Below are positions 1-11,501 of a stretch of 26,649 nt of DNA, one piece after another (the first letter of the stretch is position 1; the number at the start of each line of letters is the position of its first letter). Both the position numbers and the translations under genes were made by a program. Source of the DNA: Polyrhizophydium stewartii (lineage: Eukaryota > Chytridiomycota > Chytridiomycetes > Rhizophydiales). The stretch is from positions 1-26,649 of the forward strand of contig JADGIZ010000100.1 of NCBI GenBank assembly GCA_027604665.1. The letters are read 5' to 3'. Under the pieces are notes generated by a model that did not search any database, was not told where the DNA came from, and saw only the letters and a list, made by a program, of their open reading frames with translations.

Positions 1-3000
1 CTTCCCGCCGCCCCGTCTGCGGCGGCTGCCCCGCCTCCCGCTGCCGCACCGCCTCCCGTGGCCGCCCCGCCCGCCACGGACCAACAGCCCCTTGTGCGCG
101 ACCACGAGCCCATGGATCGCGCCAAGGTCGTCGAGGAGCTGCGCAGCCGCCAGGAGTTCCATCTCCTGGCACATTTCCTCGCTCTCCCAGACGACGTCCA
201 AGTCAGAGGTAACCACAGACACCCCTTGTTCGCCGCGGCTCCCCAGTGCTTTACCGCCGGCGCTTGCCTGCTGACTCTCCCGCCCCAGCGCTCCTCGCTT
301 CGGAGAACAGTGCCGAGAAGAAGTGGCCCGCTCTCTGCGAGCAGATCGAAAGGCTGCCCTCGCTCGGCGTCCCTCCGTCCAGGTGGCAGGAACTCGGCAT
401 CAACCACGTCATCGTGAGGGTATGCTCCGAAGACGTGGGTCAAGTGCCCGACGGCCAGGCCCGCTCCATCAATCGTCTATGCGCGGTCTATCGGCGCAGC
501 CTCAACAACGCACTCAAGCAGCAACGCCAAAGGCACCGCAAGCTGGGCATCCTGCTCGCCGAGCAGTCTCGGTCGCGCAGCGGTCAGTCATCAAAGCAGA
601 TGGACCGGCCCACTGGCTCAAAGCGCGGCGTCGTGTCTCGGCCCCAGTCGCCCGTAAGCGCAGCAAGCACGGCGTCCGGCACACCACCTGCGCTCCTCAG
701 AGAGCGGACAATCAGTGGGATGGCCGCGGCCCAGGCCAGAATCGCCTTTCTCGAAGAGCAGCTTGCCGACCTCCAATCCGTGGATCTGCCGCCATCATTC
801 TCCAAGCGCCAGAAAGTCGTAAACAAGCTTGCCGGCTTGACCAATACCTTTGAATCAGCTGCGCCGGATCTTGAGTCGCGGGCACCGTCTCCGCCAACGA
901 GGTCTGCGTCTCGCTCAGCAGCCTCAACCCCCGCAACAGCATCGCCGGTGCTCGCCACTCTCTCGATACGCCCTGCTGCTGCAGCTCCTGCTGCACCTGT
1001 GATCCCCGCGCTCCTTGCGACCCTCACCGATCTTCCTGCATCGACTGCATCTCCCGCGGTCCTAGCACCTTCAGCACCAGAAGCAAGCGCCACCGAAGCA
1101 CCGACTCCTGCGTCGGATCAGCCTCCTAGCATGTCGACAAGCAACGCCTCAAGGAGTGGCGTCAAGAGGCCTGCCGAGAGCTTGGACGAGGCGGGCGTCT
1201 CGTCGCAGCAGTCGCAGCTCTTGGCTCCGTCCAGGCCGATTCCTTCGCGCATCCGGGACAAGCTTCTGATGCAGCAGCTGTCCAGACGCAAGTTTGTTCG
1301 CGAGCGGCCAAAGAACTTTGTCTTTCTGCTGAGCGACCATTCGGACTCGGATGTAGGCTTGGATTCCGACACGGAGACCTCAGACAAGCACATATCCATT
1401 CCCACGCAGCCCGCTGCACCGCCCCCGCCCAAGTCGTCCAAACAGGCACCGACACCCCCGGCTGCCGACGCCCTGTTTTCGAAAAAGTACAGAGGCATTT
1501 ATGCTGCCATCACCTCTGCGGCAACCGCAGCCCGCGACAACGCAACGCCGCCCGTCGGCCTTGCTGCGATCGACGTCAACTCGATACAAGACCAGAGCTG
1601 GTGCTCCGATCGCGCCATTGCCCGAGCCTACATGTGCATCGAAATGAGAATGCAGGTCAAGCGAAAACGGGCCGCCGCTCTCGCCGCCGCCGCTCCCTCG
1701 CCGTCCACCGCGGCTCAAGTCGTCCCCGCCGTCTCGTTGACACCGTCGCGCTCTGCCGCTGCTGCCTCAGCGACCCCGACCCGCGATGCCCAATCGCTTG
1801 CCGCCAAGCCAGCCGACTCAACTTCCAAGCCCGTACAGTCAAGCAATGCTGCCTCTTTCGAGCTCGTCGTCGCGGTGCAATCGAGCTCAAGTGTGCCGTC
1901 GGTGGCTGACACAGAGCCCTGCAACCCATCTGCTGCGCCTTCGACCATCGACGACGCACCGATGGATATCAGTACGCCCCCGCACAAGGACGACGCCGCT
2001 TCTGGGAGTGCCGCCACCTCGGCAGATCCGTCTCCAAAGCCGCCCCTGGTTTCGGGCGAGGCGGTTCAGGACGAGAAGCGTCTGAACATTGCGCTCGAGT
2101 CGACCCGCAAGGCCCACAAGATGCTGCAGGCGTATATTGAGCAGTCCTCGTCAGTGTCCAAGTCGATTGCGATGAACGAGCGCAAAGAAGCCGAAGCTCG
2201 CGAGACCCTTGCACGGCTTCGCAACGAGCTGACCAGCATCGACGACCAGATCGCTGCCCTACAGAAGCGCAAGGCCGCCATCGCCTCCCAGGCCGCCGAC
2301 TGCGAGACTGAGCTTGCCAAGGTCGCTGCTATCGTCTCGGCGCGACAGACGAGCCTGCAGCGCCTCAAGACGCAGGAGGCTGCCACCATCCAGGACATGA
2401 TTGGCACCACCAAGCGCATCGACGAGCTCAGCGCGCGCCTGCATCGGCCCGTTCCCGCTGACATCGCTGCGGCCGCTCAGCTTGCACAGCCGCTGGCCAA
2501 GATACCTATCAAGTCGCCTCTCCGCCCAGCACGCGGTGCCGCTGCCATCAAACCTGCGCACTTGCCCATCTCGTCCCAGCGGCCTGGCGCAGAACAAGGC
2601 TCCACGTCGCAGCCAACCTCGACAGCCAGCGCCAAGCCTGCCGAGGCTGCTGCGACTCTGGAGTCGGCAGCCGCCATGTCTCTGTCCAAGCCCTCGGGCA
2701 GCTCCTCGAGCAACTCCGACTTTATTGCTCTCGAGGCCGACTCGGACGACGACAACGTCGATAACGCCGCCAAGTCACGCGAACAAGATATGCGCCAGCA
2801 CGCTCCGCCCGTCGTTTCGCAACCATCTGTGCCGGACCAGGCTCATATGGCAGCCGTCGGCGCGCGGCCCCTTCCGATAGGCACAATCCGCCCGCTGGTT
2901 TCTTTGGACAATGCATGCCCGCGGGAGCTCACCGACCTTGCCCTTGTGTCGCTGCTCCGCGGTCTCGACCGCAGCTTCACACTCGATCTCGATGGCGATC

Positions 3001-6000
3001 CTCTGGCGACCAGGCGCACCTTGTCAACCAATGTGCGTGAGCGTCCTGGGTGCACGGATTCCGCATCGGCGCCGTGTCTGACGCCTCTGGCATGCGCAGG
3101 ATCCAATGCATCTGGACAACGAGCAAGGCGCTGTCGCGGTGCCAGCCTTCAAGCCGTACGAGAGTGCACTCGGCCACTTCCGCACCTTCCACCTCGTCGA
3201 CCGCGAGGCAAACTTTTCGCAGTTCACGTCCCTGACATGGAGCGCCAAACTCAACCCCGCTGCGGTCATGTGTCCCTTTGAAACCTCGGGAGGAAAGTGC
3301 GCAGACTCGACGTGCAAGAACCAACACTTTCGCGATCTATCAATGACTGGTGCGTTGCACGTTGCTTCGCGAACTCCTTTCCCCTTCGTGACTTGCTTGG
3401 ACGCCGCTCACCGCGACCCTGGGCGATGTTGCGACCCCTTGCAAGACGGCGAGCTGTTTGAGGATTTGATGGAGACCAGCGCGCGCTTGCTGAGCACGGC
3501 CGACGTGCACGCGCTCCGCGATGAGCTGCACGCCAAGAAGCGCTCTGGGGCGTCGCTTTCAGAATTGAATCAGGCCGTGCTCGCTGCGATCCGCCGGCCG
3601 GACGCAGCAGCGATCGACAAGAACCTGTTCCTCAGCACCCGTATTGACGGCTCGAGGGCGGCACCTGCTGGCGAGGCCGATGCCAGGAACAAACCAGCCG
3701 TGCGAAAGGGCATCGCGCGTGCTGTTCTTGACGCATCTGCAGCCATAGCGCCGGCGCTGCCCGTTATGTGCCGTGGCCTTGCGGCACTGGTGAGCAGCGA
3801 GTCGGCTGGCGAGAGCCGCTACTACCAGATCTCGATCGCCGCAGCCGATTTCGAGAAGCTGCTGGCCAAGGACCCGCACGACGTTGGATCGTGGATCAGC
3901 TACGCGGCCAGCCAGATCAAGGCGCCTGTGTCGGTCGACTCGCTCGAGAAACACTCGCCCAACTTCAACCAGGCCCTCGAGATCCTCTCTCGTGCGCTCG
4001 TCAGCAACCGTTCGTCGGAGCATGTGTGGCTGATGTACCTCGAGCTCTATCAGCGCCGTGGGAAGGCGTCTGACGTGCGCGAGCTCTTTGAGCAAGCCAT
4101 TGGATTTTTGCCGGACTGTCCTGTGCTTTGGTGGATGTGGGCATCCTTTGAGCGCGCCGAGCCGGCTGGATCGGTGTGCCGGGTGCTGTGCAAGATGCTC
4201 GTACATTTCAGCAATCCGGCGCTCTGCATCGGCGGTACGTTTGGGTGTTGCGGGAATATCGGTTGATTCTCTTCGCACTTGCTGACGATATGGACGACTT
4301 TTGCAGATCCGAGGCGACGCTCGCTATCGCTGCTGTCGTGTGTGGTCCAGCTTGCTAAGCAGCACGTGGACGCGCTCGAGCCGCACAAGGCGGCTGCAAC
4401 GCTCAGCCGCTTTCTGGCGCGCGACGCGGAGCAGCTTGCCGAATGGGCACGCGAAGTCGGCGTCGATGCGCCGCCAGAGCACCCTCTCGGTTTGTTGAAC
4501 CCCGTGCAACGTGCCGTGATGCTGCTGCTGGCTGTGCACGTTCACGCGTTTGGCTTCCTTCCCGAAAACGGGTTTTGCGAGTACCCCAACCACCAGCTTG
4601 TCAAGCAGCAGCTATTTACGGTCAACTGGCTGCATCCACTGTGCGCACCGTCCGACGAGGCTATCGCGGACATTGACGCGCTCTTTGCCATGTGGCATGC
4701 GTCTTTGTGCGAGCTCCGCGGCGATGCCATGGTAATTGACACCGCATCGGGGACTTTTGAGGATCAGAAACAGGCTGCTTCCTGGGCCTCTTCTGCCGTC
4801 CTCCGCAACCAGATAGCCTTTGAACGCCACATCCGCGGCTTGGATTCAGACTCGATTGCCTCTTTGTTGCAATCCCTGGGTCCGAGTGGCATCCTCTCTA
4901 TCAGCGACCGGCTTGCCTTGGGGCTGGTCTCGGTGCGTTGCCTGCCGCCTGTGTTTAGCTGGCTGCCATCGCATGCGGAACTTACTATGCCGTGTTGTGC
5001 ATGACAAGCAGATCGACGATGCCATCGCAGACCTTGATGGCAAGCTCGACGGCACGGCGGCTGCGTTTGCGCTTGCCAACCAGGCGTGCCGCACGGCGTT
5101 CAAGGACAGCCAACCGGACAGGATCGTCCAGATCCTGTCAAACTGCGTCCGTGCTTGCTTCAACGGCCTTCCGCCGCTGTCGGCAGTCGACGCTTGGCGG
5201 CACACGCAGGCGACGCTGTCTTTGTACCGCCACGCGCTGGATCTCGACATCACGACGCTACCCGACGGCCGCTTGCTCGAGCTCCGGCCGCATGTCAGCC
5301 GCGCCGCGCTACACTCGAGCGTCTTCCTCTGGCTCAACTACATGCTCTTGGTTGCTGCGTGCAGCGCCGGCCAGACCCCAGTCTCGTCGACCATGTTTGA
5401 CAAAGCTCTCGAGCGCATCAAGGGCCACGAGGGCCGCGCCGTGCTGTGGCTCGAGTGGGTCGATTCAGGCGGCTGCTGACCCTGCACTGCGCCTGCTCGT
5501 CTGACGTTTTGCTGCGGCGGCCCACCGACTCGCAGGCATCTCAAGTTCTGCCTACCTGACCGCGCGCTGGACGAGATGACGCCTCCGGCGCCTGATGCGC
5601 GGGCATCGCGTGATGACGCGAAGCGAGCGCTGACTGTCCTTTCAGCGGCGCTGGCTGACCTGAATGTCTCCGCGCCGCATCCGCTTTCTCTCCGGCCGGC
5701 CGGCGACAGCGACTTTATGCGGCTCGTGCCTCTGCGAGTGGGTTTGAGGGAGCTCGCCGCTCGCCGCTCGATCCAGACCGGCCCTTGAGAATCGTGCTGA
5801 TGCGTTTGATATCGCAGGATCGCAGCTGGACGGCGATGCTTGCTGATCACTGCCTCCTGAATCTCTCGATGCAGGAGGCGCAGGATCTTGTTGCGCTGGT
5901 TTTTGCGGAGCAGATTGACGTCTTTCCTTCTGCAAGGTGAGTTCAAGACGCTGGCCGCGCTGCGATGCACACCGCGGGGGTGCGAGTGCGTGCGCGCATG

Positions 6001-6153
6001 TGCGAGTTTAACCACTGCCCGCGACTCGGACGCGCGGCTGCGCGCAGGGCGATGCGCCGTTTTGTTCTGGCCGGCCAGATCGAGACCGCAAGGGCTCTCG
6101 TGTTGCATTGGCTGCGCCGCCGCCCCGATAGCGCGACGGCATGGAGCCTGTGA
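1..6153 (+). CDS. Red1/ZFC3H1-like zinc-finger and HAT-repeat protein (5' partial)
   Basis: Likely nuclear RNA-surveillance scaffold linking RNA targets to the exosome, as known for Red1 (S. pombe) and ZFC3H1 (human). Exons: 1-208, 289-3032, 3100-3349, 3446-4234, 4307-4932, 5012-5454, 5536-5737, 5818-5936, 6048-6153. All phases agree. The first in-frame ATG is at 112, but an Ala/Pro-rich frame with varied third bases is open to the window edge, so the start may lie outside. Counting from that ATG the protein has 1791 aa. Residues 1-620 are Ser/Ala/Pro-rich and about 625-752 are coiled coil. The signature zinc finger is C1005-x8-C1014-x4-C1019-x3-H1023, followed by RDLSMTDGELFEDL. HAT/TPR-like helices follow (VWLMYLELYQRRGKA, WMWASFERAEP, WLEHLKFCLPD). 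The stop at 6151 lies inside a GTGAGT donor-like site, so the 3' end is uncertain. Family assignment is firm on the zinc finger and HAT combination; function is inferred from homologues. Confidence 0.82.
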
Positions 6154-6723
6154 GTCGCTGTACTTTGTGTGGATTGCAAGTTTGTCTCGGCTGCTGGCTG
6201 CCCAGGTGCCGGCTGCAGTGCTTGGTCATGGCTCGTCGCCTCAAAGCCGTCTGCGGCTCTGTCTCCGCCTTCAGCCGCTGCCGTCGGGATGACAACCGGC
6301 TTACGCACGGACTGTGCGGTCGCCGCGAGCCCCCTTGGGGTTGCGCTGCGGTGCGGGATCCGACGAGGAGCTTCTTCTGACACAGCATTTTCTGACATGC
6401 GCTGCCGGCGGGACTGCCACTGGGCTTTCACTCTGCGGGCCGGCTGCGCATGCAGCGCCATGCAGCTCGAGTCGCCACCAAAGACAGACTCGGACCACCA
6501 ACGGGCAGAGTGGATTGCGAGCCAGGCAGCGCAGCACGCGCCATCAAGCTCGGCTCTTGTAAAGTACGTTGCAGGCTGAGCGCGTGAGCATCACTGCTCG
6601 GGCATCTTTGTTATTGCAGAGACAGATGCCATGAATCTGCTCGGCTTGCGATGATGATGGAGGCGCATTCTCCTTGCAGATGGCCAATGAACTTGACCGC
6701 TGCAACGCAAACACTGCCCTGCC
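6154..6723 (+). other. Gap between gene 1 and gene 2; possible extra exons or 5' UTR intron
   Basis: No convincing gene of its own. A good intron-like stretch runs from GTACGT at 6564 to TTATTGCAG ending at 6619, and a second CCTTGCAG ends at 6679 just before the gene 2 start. Either this is a spliced leader of the gene at 6724, or the Red1/ZFC3H1-like gene continues: splicing 6150-6218 and 6564-6619 would keep its frame open to a stop at 6771-6773, overlapping the gene 2 start. The predicted extra residues are low-complexity and I cannot decide from sequence. Confidence 0.35.
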
Positions 6724-9700
6724 ATGTTTGCCGCCGAGACGCCCACCCCGCGGCTGCTCCTGACCACCGATGACCAAGGCGAGCTCGAGCGGTTCATGTC
6801 GCAGCAGGCCAACACCCACGTGCAGCCCCGCATCGCCCACTTTGGCAGCGTCGTCGGCAGTCACTCGTCGCTCGCTGCCCCGCAGCAGCGTGTTGCCGCC
6901 AACACGCCAGATCTGTCGCATCGCCGCTCTGGGATCCCCCTGCGCGCTGCTTCGAGCCGGCCGCCCAGCACGCCGTCCAGCCGGGCGGCAAGCCGGCCCG
7001 TCAGCCGCGTGGCAAGCAGGGCAGCCAGCCGCCAGGGCTCGCTCGCCGCGCTCGGGCCGGCCGCCAACGAGCTGTCGCGCTCGCTGCAGGCTGTCATGGA
7101 CTCGCAAACAAACGCGACCGAGAGCGCGCATGCACGGCGGCGCTCGCTCACGGCAGATCCCAACGGCCCGCGGTTCTCGCATGCGCCGGCCGGCCGCCCG
7201 CGCACGCCCGCAGAGACCCCGCGCGTCGCGGCTTCGTTGGAGCCCTCGGCGCGGCTGACCGCGACGGCCCCGAGTCGGTTGCGCAACTACGTGTCGGCGG
7301 CCGAGTCGGCGTCGAGCGTCTCGGCAAGCGCAGTGTCCATCGCCGAGACCTGGGCTGGCCCGCCGCGTGGGTCTTCGGGAAGGTCAACCGATAACCTGAG
7401 TCCCGTGCGCGCGTCGAGGTCGCAGACGACGCTCAGCCCTGGCGGTGATCCGCCCAAGACCACTCGGACGCGCTCGGCGTCGATTGCAGGGATCTCGCCT
7501 GCGGCCGCCTCGTTGCTGCGTGCGTCCTCGCCGGAAAAAGTGTCCAGGAACGATGCAGGCAACTCACTACGCCCGCATTCAGCAGCAGCCGGGGCAAGCA
7601 CCCGCGCAAGCATGCTGTCGCTGCCGAGACCCGCAGACTCTGCGATGGCGCGCAAGCACAACTCGTCAATCGAACTGACTCCGCGTCCGCCAGCGTCTCC
7701 CTCGCCGCGATCGAGCCGGCTTTCGCTGCTCTCTTCCCGGAGTTTGCATCCCGCAAAGCCGAGCCACCCGGATCGCCACGCGCACGCCTTGGCCAGATCC
7801 GATCTGCCGCGCACGGTGTCGTCGACGCTGATGCTTGGCCCGTCACGCGAGACACTGGTATCCACGTCAAAGCTCAATTCCGGTGTGCCGAACGCCAGAG
7901 CAACCTCTACGGCCAGCCTGGTGCGGCCGGTCTTGAGCCCCAGCCGATCTGCGTCGCGGCACAACCTGGCACCAGCGCCACCACAAACCGCAGCCGACAT
8001 GCTCAAGTCACACACGCAGCTTGCCGCCCCTGCCGCCATTCATCATCCTCCGCACATTCCGACATCCGCGCAGATCTCGGGGCTTGGCGGTGCTCGATCA
8101 TCAGCGCCGGTGGCGCCAAGCCAAGCAGCGTCGTCATCGCATCACATCCAGACTCGAGCGCGGCCAATAACCCCGCCGCCACCGCAACCAGCGCACGGAC
8201 AGGGAACGCCAGGCTCGCAGCGCAGCCTGAGAAACTCTTCTGTGTCTCTTGCTGCCCCTATCACTCGCCCGCTGTCTCCGTCGACGCAGGAGATCCATCA
8301 GGTGATCTTGGCGCTGCAGGACCACGACCGCACGATCCGCTCGCTCCAGACTGCCCTGGCCGACTTGGATACCTTTCGGTTGTCCACTGCAACAAATGAC
8401 GGGCGACCGAGCGGTGCGAGCAATACGACCGTGTCACCGACACTCGCGCTTGAGCTGCAGGTCACACACATCTCGGACCGCGTGGCTCGGCTTGAGACAG
8501 AGTTTGGCTCGTGGCGCCAGAAGATTGATGCGCAGATGCTCGAGCATGAGCATTTCATGGGAATGCTGCCCATTGTGGCATCAGCGCCGCCGGGCAGCAG
8601 CGACACCTCGCGCGCTGTGGACGACAAGGCAGCCTCTGGGAGCCATCCAGCGCCGGCCGCTTCGCGTAGCCGCTCGGCGTCAATTGCCAAGAATGCTTCT
8701 CTGTCTCCGGCTCCGTCGTCGCACTCGCTTGTCGTTCCCAGCGCCGAAAAACCTGGCTCCGATACGGCTGCGCCGACAACACGACGTTCCTCGACAACGG
8801 TTTCCGATCTACTCAAGAGCGTCGACGAGCAAAAGAGTGCCAATGCGGCACTCGAGCGCCGGCTCTTGGCTCTGGAAGAGATGCTGCTGAGTGGGGCCGC
8901 TGGATCTGGCGATCGGGGCACGCATGCTGGCACGGCTGCGAAGCTCATGCAGCAGCCCGGCGTGATCGAGCGCTTCGATGCTCTCGAGCGCTCCGTTCGC
9001 GCGATGCTGCGACGGATAGATGGCGTCGAATCTGATACCAATGATGACGACGACGACCTTGGCAGCCCCACACGAGACAGCGTCGACACCGATCTGAGCA
9101 AGACTAGCCGCGTGACCAGGCAGCCGCGCATCAGCGTCTCTGCTGCCCAGGGAGATGTGATTTCAGACGAGATGTCTGAGCAGGACTTCTGCCGGCGGAT
9201 GGAGATGCTCGAGAAGCTGGTCAGCGACATTAACCGGCGTGCCAAGAACATTCTCGAAGCGCACAACCGCGGCTTGGCCGACCATGCTACGCCTGCGGGC
9301 GTAAAGCACAGCTCATCTTTTGGCCAGACCCCGCAAGCCATGGCGCACAATGCCAAGGCACTCGACGAGCTCATCGAGGACATTCGCGAGCGATCGCAGA
9401 CACTGGCGAGCAGGTCTGACAAGTCGTGCGCGACTGCTCAGCACAGCGGCGGCCTGGAAAAGCAGCTCTCGGCGATCCAGGCGCAGATGGCTGCTCTTTC
9501 GCGGCGGCTGGACTCGCTTGACGACGGCAGGTCGCACCTTCGCGCACCTTCAGCACTCTCTGCATCTGCGGCATTTGGATCGAGCTTTGGGCTGCAGGCC
9601 TCTGGCACATCCACGCCAGCAACGCAAAAGAAAGGCTCTCCAGCGCCAGACATTGGTGCTGCGGCGGCGCAGTCGCTCGCCAACCATCGACGCCGCTCGA

Positions 9701-11137
9701 CGATCGCCAGCTCCGAGTTCCAGCCGACAAGCGACTCGAAACACGGCGAACCGAGCCAGTTCGAGACCCAGTGGCCAGTGCCGACGGCGCACCCAAGCGC
9801 AGCCGCTGTTGCGACAAGGGAAGACCTGCGCAAGCTCCACAAGCGACTCGCAGAAAAGGTCGACACGGCTGTCCTCGAGGAGCTCGTGAGGCACATTGCG
9901 ACGCGCGACGAGCTCAAGAGCGCGGTCGACAAGCGAGCGCACCTTGCATGGGTCGAGAAGCTTATTGAGCGACGCACCAAGAGCATGCGCAAGGAGATTT
10001 CGGGACTCACTGCCAAGCAAGAATCACGAGACTCGGAGCCGCAACACGACTTTGACCAGCGCGCGCGCGGCGTCGTCGATGCCGAGATCCAGAAGCATGT
10101 TGAAGCCGTCTCGCATGAGATGGATCTGAAGCTTGCGGCCCTCCGGCGCGAGTTCCATCTCGAGGCGTCGCTGGCGCAAGGCCGGGAAGGAGCGGCGAAG
10201 CACGCACGCCACAGATCAGAGGGCGGCCAGGACAGCGTGGCTGCGCTCGAGAGCCGCCTGAAGAGCGAGTTCAAGGCATGGATCCGAAAGCACGTTGCGT
10301 CGCAGATGGACGAGAGCTGGCTGGCAGCCGACGAGCGGCACAAGGCGCTGTACGAGCAGATCGAACAAACCGTGCAAGAGCGCGTGAGCACGCTTTGGCG
10401 CGAGCACACCCAGATGCTCGATGATCACCGCGAGGAGTTCGAGACGGTGCAGACGGTCGCGCGGCGGCTCACGCGCGAGTTTGACGAGAAGCTGTATCTG
10501 CTGTGCTCGGACCTGAGTGCATGCAAGACGCTCTTTGCCAAGCAGGTCTCGCAGCCGTTCTACAGATGCGGCCAATGGCTGTGGCGCAGCGGGACGCTCA
10601 AGATGGGCAGCGGCGTGCCGTGGAACATGCAGTCTGTCAACACAGGTGGGGGCTGGAACTTGCGTGGCTGGCTGCAGCAGCTGCGAGTTGACCGTCCGAG
10701 CTTCTACAAAAACGCCGCTGCGCCGCTTGCAGACCCAGACAACTTCAAATGGGACCAGGACCATATCAATCTGCGCGTCTCCGAGGCGGGTCTGTACGAG
10801 ATCACGCTGGCCATCTTCACAAAATCCAAGCCGTCGATCCAGCTCGTCGTGAACGGCGAATCGGTTCTGTCTGCGATCAACTCGCCATCGTACATTGTGC
10901 ATCACTCGTCGGGCTTTGTTGTCGACGGCGACGGCCGCGTCGAGCCGGGGACGGTGACCGGCATCAGTCTTGTGGTGCGTCGCCGCTGCCGCGGTGCCGG
11001 CTGCGCCAATGCGTTGGCTGACTCGATGGCAGGACTTTTTGGCGCTTCCGTCCAAGACCACGCTGTCGATCCACTACCACGGCGTGCGCAAGCAGGCGTC
11101 GCTCGGCCACGGGTTTGTTGGTCTGCGCCGCCTGTGA
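6724..11137 (+). CDS. Large serine-rich coiled-coil protein with C-terminal C1q/TNF-like domain
   Basis: Not recognised by name. Exons 6724-10974 and 11033-11137; the intron has a GTGCGT donor, a GGCTGACTC branch site and a GGCAG acceptor. The product has 1451 aa. Residues 1-510 are disordered, Ser/Arg/Pro-rich, with a run of (A/V)SR units near residues 77-103. Heptad-rich coiled coils lie at about 520-550, 575-617, 697-722, 818-850, 1034-1095 and 1110-1280. An acidic patch DDDDD sits near 776. The last about 130 residues look like a jelly-roll: a GWNLRGWLQQLRVD lead, then GLYEITLAIFTKSKPSIQLV, then VTGISLVDFLALPSKTTLSI, and a final GHGFVGLRRL. The GLY and GF(V/L) pattern with alternating strands resembles C1q/TNF-like domains. 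Removing the intron is what joins the last strands, which supports the splice. A long coiled coil capped by an oligomerising domain suggests a structural role, perhaps cytoskeletal or centrosomal; this is inference. Confidence 0.75.
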
Positions 11138-11501
11138 GCGCCGGCGCCGGCGCGGTGTCGCGGGCGGCGCCGTGTGGCCTCGCGAGCGCCCGGGGCATGT
11201 CGACGCCAGCGCGGGTGTTGCTGAGTCACTCCACATAAATGTGGCCCTCTCGCAGCGCGCTCCCACCGCTGCGGGTACAACAACGTGATTCATTCCATTC
11301 GCGGCCGGCTTCCTTGGGGCCGGCAGCCGCGGGGCGCGAGGCTGGCGCACCTGCGGGCACAATAACGTGCAACTGCCAGTGGCAAGCCTGCCGCACGTTT
11401 GGCCGTGCCTTCTGCCTCGCACCATCCCCCGTCATAAAGCGCGGCGCGCTGGCTTGGTCGCGACAATAAATGAGCGAGTTGCCCGCACACAACACAAGTC
11501 A
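11138..11501 (+). promoter_or_regulatory. Intergenic region / putative promoter of the IFRD gene
   Basis: 364 nt between two plus-strand genes. It contains TGAGTCA at 11222 (bZIP/AP-1/Gcn4-type core), a CCACAT-AA-ATGTGG palindrome at 11231-11244, two copies of a 19-nt element (listed separately) and AATAAA at 11465-11470, 31 nt before the IFRD start. The AATAAA could be a TATA-like element or a polyadenylation signal for the upstream gene. An out-of-frame ATG at 11470 precedes the chosen start. Regulatory roles are inferred from motif match only. Confidence 0.35.
11269..11369 (+). repeat. Two direct copies of a 19-nt element upstream of IFRD
   Basis: CTGCGGGTACAACAACGTG at 11269-11287 recurs as CTGCGGGCACAATAACGTG at 11351-11369, with 17 of 19 bases identical and starts 82 nt apart in the same orientation. 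The conserved halves CTGCGGG and AACGTG suggest a composite protein-binding site. I do not recognise a known factor. Confidence 0.5.

Noticed and set aside
5400..5540. Apparent frameshift in the Red1/ZFC3H1-like gene
   Set aside because: A GTGGGT donor at 5455 and a GCAG acceptor at 5535 with a CTGAC branch site restore WLEHLKF, so an intron explains the frame change.
8298..9422. Minus-strand 374-codon ORF
   Set aside because: Antisense shadow of the coiled-coil gene; Ser/Arg-rich from complemented Ala/Glu codons.
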